A stretch of 64,000 nucleotides of DNA from an uncultured Bacteroidales bacterium (GTDB lineage: Bacteria; Bacteroidota; Bacteroidia; Bacteroidales; Muribaculaceae). The stretch spans positions 1-64,000 of the forward strand of contig CAMWNG010000001.1 of the NCBI GenBank assembly GCA_947175575.1, in the 5' to 3' direction. The notes beneath the pieces were generated by a model. It was not told where the DNA came from. It was given only the letters and a program-made list of their open reading frames with translations, and ran no database searches. A program made the position numbers and the translations under genes. This document shows, piece after piece, positions 59,201-64,000 of this stretch; position 1 is the stretch's first letter; each line of letters starts with the position of its first letter.

Positions 59201-59231
59201 CAAATGTAAAAATAATAATTGACATTTGCAA
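59201..59231 (-). promoter_or_regulatory. XRE regulator promoter
   Basis: Minus-strand TTG (59229-59231), 20-base spacer and TACATTTG (59201-59208), about 50 bases before the start. Confidence 0.75.
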
Positions 59232-60093
59232 ATTTATGGATTTAAAAATGCAATTAACAAATTTGAAATATAATTTACAAACGCATGCTGTGCATAATTT
59301 GCAATTCTAAACGGCATTTATACAAGTTGAACTAAAGATTTAAGTTTTATGTATAACAAGCGGTCAATCACCATGTTACGACGATGTTACAATTCAATTG
59401 CAGATGTAGGTGTTCGCATGGGCTAACTTAACGTATGCTTTAGATATCGCGGGTAATAGGTATGAGAATCAACCGATTACGAGGTGTGTGAATAATTGTT
59501 AAACATAATATTTTGACGTTGTAAATATATTCAGACTTCATTTCATATGATACTTAATAGTATATTTGAATTAGTTAATAGCTTGGGCGTTGTTAACAAA
59601 TATACAAATCTGGGATTACTAAAGCTCTCGTTTGTAATTGTAAATTTGGAATTGTAACGAATTGCGTGTAAGATGTGGTTTACAAATATAACTTATGCTT
59701 TCTAAAACAGAGCTACACTTGTAGAACATCATATAGCGAGAATAGTTGTGAGATATCCCTGTGATTTTTTTGTGAGCTTCAAAGCCGAAAGTTCGCTGCT
59801 TCTCACTAAATACAGCCGGATCTTAAATTACTCGGATAAATGACATGTCGTTTTATTATTGTATGAAGCCGGTCTCTCTACAATCTAATTATATATTGAT
59901 TTCATATTCGATTATTACATTCAGGAAAGTTATATTTTTCAAGAATCATCAGTTTTGATATGCGGAAATATTTGTTTGATAATTATTATTATGTTAAATT
60001 GATTTGTGAAAAAGTGCCCTACTTTATGTCCAATACAAATTTTGAAAAAGCGTCTATTAATGAAAAAATCCCGGGGGTGGAATTTAAAAATAC
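59232..60093. other. AT-rich stretch without recognisable genes
   Basis: Roughly 860 bases with clearly lower GC than the flanks. I find no ORF with protein-like content (the 68-codon plus-strand ORF at 59960 has none), no tRNA, and no clear repeats. It may be a remnant of decayed mobile DNA or a long regulatory region; the first part holds several short TTTGCAAATTT-like motifs. Confidence 0.6.
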
Positions 60094-60450
60094 TTATCTG
60101 CGGAGTGACATCCAAAATCTAACGGTCAGAGTGTCGTTACCGTGCATATGGGATGTTGATGGATAAACTATGTGCTTTCCGCAGAATTTGGCCGCGGCAT
60201 GTTCGAGCCGGCAGCCTTTAGAATTTTGGAATCCGTCACCAAAAAACACACCGTCGATGTCATCGGAGAGTAAGGCTTCGATGTCACGACCCATATAGTA
60301 TGCGTAGGAATGGTCAGATTCCGGACAGACGTCAAAAGGCGTGATGCACTTATGGCCGTGCTGCTCCAGCTTCGCCTTGATTGCATCGGCATGATTCCTC
60401 GCATCCTGAATAGGTCGGCCGGTGATGGGAATGGATATGTAGAGTTTCAT
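60094..60450 (-). CDS. DUF4406 protein (nucleoside deoxyribosyltransferase-like)
   Basis: A 118-residue protein with the DUF4406 pattern: MKLYISIPITG at the start, a helix with DARNHADAIKAKL, YYMGRDIEALLSDDIDGVFF and SKGCRLEHAAAKFCGKHIVY, where the Glu corresponds to the nucleophile of the related deoxyribosyltransferases. Such genes travel in phages and conjugative elements and may act on nucleotides. It is the last gene of a leftward accessory group. Confidence 0.8.
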   Translation of the reverse strand: MKLYISIPITGRPIQDARNHADAIKAKLEQHGHKCITPFDVCPESDHSYAYYMGRDIEALLSDDIDGVFFGDGFQNSKGCRLEHAAAKFCGKHIVYPSTSHMHGNDTLTVRFWMSLRR

Positions 60451-60490
60451 AAGAATCTTAACATTTTGATTTGATTATAATATGTAAAAT

Positions 60491-60521
60491 TTGTTTGGTT
60501 TATTAAAAATATGTAATTTTG
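60491..60521 (+). promoter_or_regulatory. Strong promoter for a short plus-strand transcript
   Basis: TTG (60491-60493), 20-base spacer and TAATTTTG (60514-60521) match the local consensus exactly, facing right inside an otherwise leftward region. Confidence 0.75.
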
Positions 60522-60526
60522 CATAA

Positions 60527-60657
60527 TGAAAGCGGTTATATCCGTGGAATGTAATGTGTTTCCGATCTTCAAGAGTGCGCTTATTGAAGCGGTCGTTACG
60601 TTTCGGCAACCTCACGCTGGATTGGTATTCCATGTAGGGAGGTTGCCTTTCTATTTT
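60527..60657 (+). ncRNA. Candidate small RNA (~130 nt)
   Basis: A consensus promoter is followed, ~85 bases on, by GGCAACCTC...GAGGTTGCC and TTTCTATTTT, a terminator-like end. The unit is ~130 nt. An ATG at 60526 opens a 74-codon frame, but that frame runs on past the hairpin and antisense into the next gene and has no family look, so an RNA is the better guess. Its 3' end touches the 3' end of the frameshifted gene. Confidence 0.4.
60605..60657 (+). terminator. Terminator of the candidate small RNA
   Basis: Perfect 9-bp arms GGCAACCTC (60605-60613) and GAGGTTGCC (60639-60647) with a 25-base loop, then a T-rich tail on the plus strand only. Confidence 0.55.
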
Positions 60658-61149
60658 AGTCTATCAGTAACGGTATATAGGAAATGTCGTTTTGTTCCTT
60701 TAGATCCATTATTATCCTGTGCAATCCCAAAATACACGCCACGTCCTTGACTGTCCTGATACCTGAAAAACTTTGTCTTACCATCGCTACGCGTTTTATA
60801 TAATTCGTGTGATGTTGGGGACATAAGTTGATTGTGCCAGAATCTTATCAATATTTATCATTGAATTTCGACTGAAATATTTACCACTCAACATCAACAT
60901 GGTATCATTGGCAACATATTCAATACCACTTCCGGGAAACGTAACATGTAATATTTCCCCATCTGCAAACAAATCTACAGACTTATCCTTGAGATTGGCT
61001 TTCATTTCCTTGATCACCTCTTTCTTAGTCTGCTGAATAACCTCTTGTCGTTCTCGAGGCAACTCCCCATATTCATGACGTACACCATCTATGCTATATA
61101 TGCTATTAGACCATTTTGAGGCTCTATTATCTCCAGCGTACTTAGCCAT
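60651..61149 (-). pseudogene. Frameshifted gene, possible phage BECR-type nuclease
   Basis: The 117-codon frame from 61149 ends in ILAQSTYVPNITRII, while an adjacent frame continues as TSHELYKTRSDGKTKFFRYQDSQ to the stop at 60651. Removing one C from the CCCC run (60817-60820) would fuse them as YVPTSHELYK, a ~165-residue protein. The C-terminal half (HVTFPGSG, KYFSRNS, GRGVYFGI, HFLYTVTD) loosely recalls the phage-borne Barnase/EndoU/ColicinE5-RelE-like nucleases, at low certainty. The helical N-terminal region (PRERQEVIQQTKKEVIKEMK) precedes it. It starts 20 bases after the DUF4417 gene. Confidence 0.65.
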
Positions 61150-61169
61150 TGTTAATCTACTCCTGACAA

Positions 61170-61769
61170 TTATTGCGTTGGTCTACTTGGTAAGATCAGT
61201 CCCCGTTGTCTGCAAAACGATTTACACGATTCCCCGCCCCCATAAACAATCATATTTGGCGTTTCTATTCCGGAAATCTCTTTCGCGATTTGCCATTCAG
61301 CCTCTAAATGGCACAACTCTCCATCATGTCCACGAGTCGCAAATGCGTTGTATCCATTCGGCACGCCAAGTTTATTCAATTCCCGAAACTTCGGTGCCAC
61401 GTTCAGATCCACCCACACACGAATACCACATTCCTGAAGCCAACGAGCTATCCAACGCTTTTTATAAAGGAGTTGGAGTCCATAAGCGATAGGGGTTGTC
61501 TGGAACAGAGAAAAATTAGGCTCTACCACTTCACGACAACCGCTCTAAACCAAGCGCTCTGGCCGTTGCCAGATATTAGTGAACCTGTAGTCATCGACAT
61601 AAAAGTGATAGGTGGCTATACCTTTCCGAGCGCGAGGCCTAATCCCCCAGCCATCAAAAGGAAGGAGGAGTCCGTTGCGTGGTTGTAACTCCGACAATAA
61701 ATTCGGGATCTCAAGATCATTGTCACTTGGATATATTCTGTCTTCTGCGACCATATCTGATGATGTCAT
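61170..61769 (-). pseudogene. DUF4417-like gene split by an in-frame amber codon
   Basis: Two frames of the track, 61545-61769 and 61170-61529, are in the same reading frame and separated by one TAG (61545-61547). Read through, they give a ~199-residue protein matching DUF4417 order: YVDDYRFTNIWQRPERL, then VVEPNFSLFQTTPIAYG, KKRWIARWLQECGIRVW and AFATRGHDG, close to the family's DxxFxxIWxxP and PDFSLY patterns. Such proteins occur in phages and mobile elements. The gene is either dead by one nonsense change or read by amber suppression. It has a -7 box and a palindrome at its start. Confidence 0.7.
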
Positions 61770-61770
61770 A

Positions 61771-61796
61771 TTGCGTAATGATGTTACGCAAAAATA
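61771..61796 (-). promoter_or_regulatory. Promoter with overlapping palindromic operator
   Basis: Minus-strand TATTTTTG (61789-61796) is a -7 box, directly followed by TTGCGTAA-TGATG-TTACGCAA (61771-61791), a perfect 8-bp inverted repeat that covers the expected transcript start. The start codon follows at once. This is the layout of a repressor operator for a dimeric regulator. Confidence 0.55.
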
Positions 61797-61866
61797 CGAA
61801 CTTCATTATCCCGTACATTCAATTCTGCTCAAAAACGAATTTTATCCTCAAATACTAACAGGAACG

Positions 61867-61891
61867 TAGTTAACTGTTTTTCAGCTAACTA
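61867..61891. repeat. Small inverted repeat TAGTTA-ACTG-TTTTT-CAGC-TAACTA
   Basis: A near-perfect hairpin (one mismatch) with a T5 loop between the Cys-rich gene and the DUF4417 promoter. It may end the leftward Cys-rich gene, but no T tract follows. Confidence 0.35.
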
Positions 61892-61935
61892 TACCAATAT
61901 TTCCTCTGACTTAACATAAAATCGAGTTTAATGCT

Positions 61936-62169
61936 TCACTGTTTGTAGACTATCGTTAACTTACTTCCATTCGGATATGTCAATGCCTTTTTGAACAACT
62001 TATGGCATCTTGCCGGAATATTCCGGTACCTCAGATGCCACTCATCCCATATCAGGCAATGACCGCGTTTCTGTCCGGGCGAAAGGTTGGTCGTCCCGGT
62101 GTTAAGAGCCGGGCAACTGCCACAGCTACCCGGCTCTTCGTAGAATTTGTAACCGTTTATCTCAACCAT
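61936..62169 (-). CDS. Small Cys-rich protein of an accessory element
   Basis: A 77-residue protein (start ATG 62169) with CGSCPAL near residue 16, a further Cys in HCLIW and one in ARCHKLF, suggesting a zinc-binding or Fe-S knuckle, and the ending YPNGSKLTIVYK. I recall similar small genes of unknown function in Bacteroidales mobile elements, but cannot name a family. The track start at 62208 adds 13 residues without support. Confidence 0.6.
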   Translation of the reverse strand: MVEINGYKFYEEPGSCGSCPALNTGTTNLSPGQKRGHCLIWDEWHLRYRNIPARCHKLFKKALTYPNGSKLTIVYKQ

Positions 62170-62235
62170 GTCAGAACGGGAAACGTATTGGTTTAGCCCC
62201 CGGCTCATTTTTCACCATATCGACAAGCACGATAG

Positions 62236-62352
62236 GTGGATGACGGGAATAAAAGCTTTCAGGAATATCTTTCCGATGAATCACAGACCAAAGAGTGGGG
62301 ACGCCCTACCCTTGCTCGGATTAATTATGCCTACGTCGTTGGCTATGATTAA
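62236..62352 (+). pseudogene. Possible 3' remnant of a coding sequence
   Basis: Behind a TAG stop, 38 protein-like codons (VDDGNKSFQEYLSDESQT... WGRPTLARINYAYVVGYD, then TAA) run on the plus strand. The composition is that of a real C terminus, and a hairpin follows five bases later. There is no good start codon (only GTG), so a truncated gene is more likely than a full one. Not in the ORF track. Confidence 0.3.
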
Positions 62353-62356
62353 GAAT

Positions 62357-62395
62357 GAACAATGGCCATTCTTTTGAGGTGAATGACCATTGTTC
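62357..62395 (-). terminator. Hairpin downstream of the thioredoxin-fold gene
   Basis: GAACAATGGcCATTC and GAATGaCCATTGTTC pair over 14 positions with one mismatch, 26 bases past the stop of the leftward gene at 62422. The following tract is only weakly T-rich. Confidence 0.6.
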
Positions 62396-62421
62396 GGTAG
62401 GAATAAGTATGTTCAAAGAGT

Positions 62422-62724
62422 TCAGTTAATGAATCCGTTGATTGATTCGTCGATTGTTTCGAATTTCTTTGTACCGGCAGCGTTCCATACTTCCTGTCCA
62501 TCCTTGAAAAGTACCCATGCAGGATAGGTGTCAATTTTGTATTTACGAGCCATCGGGTGGTTATAAGATCCATCAACCATTAGAAATTCGGCTTTATCAC
62601 CATATTTGTCTCTGAGTTCTTTTACGATGTATTTTACTTCAACGGCGTCTTGACGCCCGGCATGGAGGAATGCCAGAAGAACCGGTTTTCCGGAAGCGAG
62701 GCATTTTTCAAAGTTACTTTTCAT
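62422..62724 (-). CDS. Thioredoxin-fold protein lacking the CXXC motif
   Basis: A 100-residue cytoplasmic protein with the thioredoxin layout: beta strand VLLAFLHAGRQDAVEVKYIVKEL, EFLMVDGSYNHPMARKYKI and the cis-Pro loop TYPAWVLFKDGQEVWN. The active-site position reads HAGRQDA instead of WCGPC, with no Cys there, so it cannot do disulfide exchange in the usual way. It may serve as a chaperone or binding module. It stands alone between the accessory region and the ompH genes. Confidence 0.85.
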   Translation of the reverse strand: MKSNFEKCLASGKPVLLAFLHAGRQDAVEVKYIVKELRDKYGDKAEFLMVDGSYNHPMARKYKIDTYPAWVLFKDGQEVWNAAGTKKFETIDESINGFIN

Positions 62725-62781
62725 ATCGGTTGTATTTTATGTTCTGATATTATAACAACCGGATTATTATGCGGGTTCAAA

Positions 62782-62815
62782 AAAAGTGTCCGACAACTGT
62801 GTTGCGGACACTTTT
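62782..62815 (-). terminator. Terminator of the bamA-ompH-ompH unit
   Basis: AAAAGTGTCCG and CGGACACTTTT form a perfect 11-bp stem with A and T ends, 20 bases past the stop of the second ompH gene. Confidence 0.9.
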
Positions 62816-62834
62816 AATCTATTTAGTGGTTTTC

Positions 62835-63338
62835 TTATTTTACGCCAAGTTTGGCCTTGACATCATTAGTGACATTGATCACGGTTGAACCGGTGTAAAG
62901 AAGAATTGATTCATTGGGCATAATGAAGGTGAATCCCCCGTCCTGGCCGACAGCCTTGATTGCTTCCATGAGGCGCTGCTGGATGGGAGCCATGAGCTGT
63001 TCGTGCTGACGTTGAAGATCTTGAGAAGCGGTCTGACGGAAGTTGTCTACGTTGCCGGCGAGTGTCTGTATTTCCTGCATGCGACGTTCTTTGATGGTCT
63101 GGGGAGTTTCGGGATCGTCCTGAATGGTCTGGAATTCAGCATAACGCTTCTGGAGTTCGTCCTGAAGTTTCTGGAATTCAGTTTCGTATTTTTTAGACGC
63201 TTCGTTGATGGTTTCCTGAGCAGCGGCAGTTTCGGGCATGGCCTGCATGATGGCGTCAAGGTCTACGACACCGAATTTCTGAGCGAATACCGACATGGGA
63301 AGCATGACGGCAAGCACAAGGATGAGTTTCTTAATCAT
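62835..63338 (-). CDS. OmpH/Skp-family periplasmic chaperone (second copy)
   Basis: A 167-residue protein with a signal peptide (LILVLAVMLPMSVFAQ) and the Skp plan: a short beta start (FGVVDLDAIMQAMPE), a long coiled-coil stalk (KYETEFQKLQDELQKRYAEFQTIQ... ) and a beta end (GGFTFIMPNESILLYTG). It should hold unfolded outer-membrane proteins in the periplasm. It lies 35 bases after the first copy. Confidence 0.93.
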   Translation of the reverse strand: MIKKLILVLAVMLPMSVFAQKFGVVDLDAIMQAMPETAAAQETINEASKKYETEFQKLQDELQKRYAEFQTIQDDPETPQTIKERRMQEIQTLAGNVDNFRQTASQDLQRQHEQLMAPIQQRLMEAIKAVGQDGGFTFIMPNESILLYTGSTVINVTNDVKAKLGVK

Positions 63339-63373
63339 TTTTAATTAGATTTGTATGAGATTGTATAATTGAT

Positions 63374-63889
63374 TTATTTGGAATAACCGAGTTTTGCAAG
63401 CACTTCGTTGCTGACATCAATCGTAGGCGATGAGTAGATGATGTTGGATGAGGACGCACGGTCGAAGATGGTCTGATAGCCTCTCTGCTGCGCAATGGAT
63501 TTTATTGCTTCATACACTTCATCCTGTATGGGCTTGAGCAGTGAAAGGCGTTTCTTATATAATTCACCTTCCGGTCCGAAATATTTGTAGCGCAGATCGG
63601 TGGCCTCTTTTTCTTTGGCAACGATCTCAGTTTCACGTTTTTTCACCTGATCGTCTGTCAGGAAAACTTTTTCGGCCATGAAATTCTGATACATGGATTC
63701 GGCTTCCTTACCCACAGCCTCAACTTCTTTCTGCCAACGCTGCGAGAGCTGGTTGAGCTGCTCTGAGGCCATTTCGTAAGAAGGTACGTTGCGAAGGATG
63801 TAGTCCATATCCACCATGGCATATTTCTGTGCCGAAGCGCCTATAGATGCTGCGGCCGCAATTATGAGGGTCAATACAATTTTTTTCAT
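63374..63889 (-). CDS. OmpH/Skp-family periplasmic chaperone (first copy)
   Basis: A 171-residue protein with a signal peptide (IVLTLIIAAAASIGASAQ), the start YAMVDMDYILRNVPSYE, a coiled-coil arm and the end IDVSNEVLAKLGYSK. The ATG at 63889 was chosen over the track's 63982 because it opens the signal peptide; the longer frame crosses the bamA end. Two tandem Skp-like genes after bamA are usual in Bacteroidales. Confidence 0.93.
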   Translation of the reverse strand: MKKIVLTLIIAAAASIGASAQKYAMVDMDYILRNVPSYEMASEQLNQLSQRWQKEVEAVGKEAESMYQNFMAEKVFLTDDQVKKRETEIVAKEKEATDLRYKYFGPEGELYKKRLSLLKPIQDEVYEAIKSIAQQRGYQTIFDRASSSNIIYSSPTIDVSNEVLAKLGYSK

Positions 63890-63941
63890 TTTAATTATTC
63901 TAAAGTCCTTATTATATAAGACAATCATGGATGGCAAAGGT

Positions 63942-64000
63942 TTAGAATTCCTGTCCAAGGATGAAGTGGAAATGGCTTCCACCCTTCATTCCGTCCACTT
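63942..64000 (-). CDS. bamA: Outer-membrane protein assembly factor BamA (3' end only)
   Basis: The last 18 codons plus stop read VDGMKGGSHFHFILGQEF, ending in the aromatic residue of an outer-membrane barrel and matching the C terminus of Bacteroidales BamA as I recall it. The rest lies beyond the window edge. Position before two ompH genes agrees. Too short for the ORF track. Confidence 0.75.
   Translation of the reverse strand, partial: VDGMKGGSHFHFILGQEF

Noticed and set aside
59150-60093. CRISPR array or tRNA cluster in the gene-free region
   Set aside because: No regularly spaced repeats and no cloverleaf arms were found by eye.
59960-60166. 68-codon plus-strand ORF in the AT-rich region
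   Set aside because: No promoter, no family look, and it overlaps the 3' end of the DUF4406 gene.
60526-60750. 74-codon ORF as a protein gene
   Set aside because: It runs past a terminator-like hairpin and antisense to the frameshifted gene; kept instead as a candidate small RNA.

Overview
The window is a stretch of chromosome from a gut Bacteroidales bacterium, most likely of the mouse gut family Muribaculaceae (my inference). Pointers are the Bacteroidetes promoter signature TTG-N20-TAnnTTTG in front of many genes, general lack of Shine-Dalgarno sites, and families typical of the phylum: PorQ, glutamine synthetase type III, the tpiA-SPOR-folE block, DUF5683 beside parAB, and paired OmpH/Skp genes after bamA. 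The first ~100 bases are not bacterial. They match the 3' end of a mouse B1 SINE with its A-rich tail, so the contig end is a host/bacterium chimera, which also points to a mouse gut sample.

Layout: 0.2-8.7 kb carries a DMT permease, ftsY, rimO, a chorismate-utilising enzyme and a probable O-acetylation cassette (two SGNH proteins plus an MBOAT). 8.7-13.6 kb carries guaB, an unknown 189-aa gene and a B12-dependent ribonucleotide reductase. 13.7-18.7 kb carries a flippase, a GIN-domain protein, dusB and a large secreted propeller-like protein. 18.9-26.5 kb is a leftward housekeeping run (fba, folE, SPOR, tpiA, capA-like, folD, ffh, panD, panC). 26.7-31.8 kb runs rightward (second DMT permease, porQ, cmk, ispH, exonuclease, small membrane protein, GNAT). 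31.9-45.4 kb runs leftward (malQ, a PurF-like amidotransferase, glnN with a structured leader, an OPT transporter, mltD, DUF5683, parB, parA). 45.5-50.6 kb runs rightward (surE, an AlkD-like protein, etfB-etfA-acyl-CoA dehydrogenase). 50.7-57.8 kb has merR and M23 divergent from alaS, an esterase, recF, DUF721, a thioesterase and DUF4491. 57.9-59.1 kb holds an outer-membrane protein and an XRE regulator.

59.2-62.4 kb is the one accessory region. It has a 0.94-kb AT-rich stretch without genes, then DUF4406, a frameshifted gene, a DUF4417 gene interrupted by an in-frame amber codon, a small Cys-rich protein, a promoter-terminator unit that may encode a small RNA, and a palindromic operator. It looks like a decaying mobile-element or phage remnant, or cargo read with amber suppression. 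The window closes with a cysteine-less thioredoxin-fold protein, two OmpH/Skp chaperones and the last 18 codons of bamA.

No tRNA, rRNA, CRISPR array, transposase or integrase was seen. Function calls rest on motif and family recognition by eye, without database searches.
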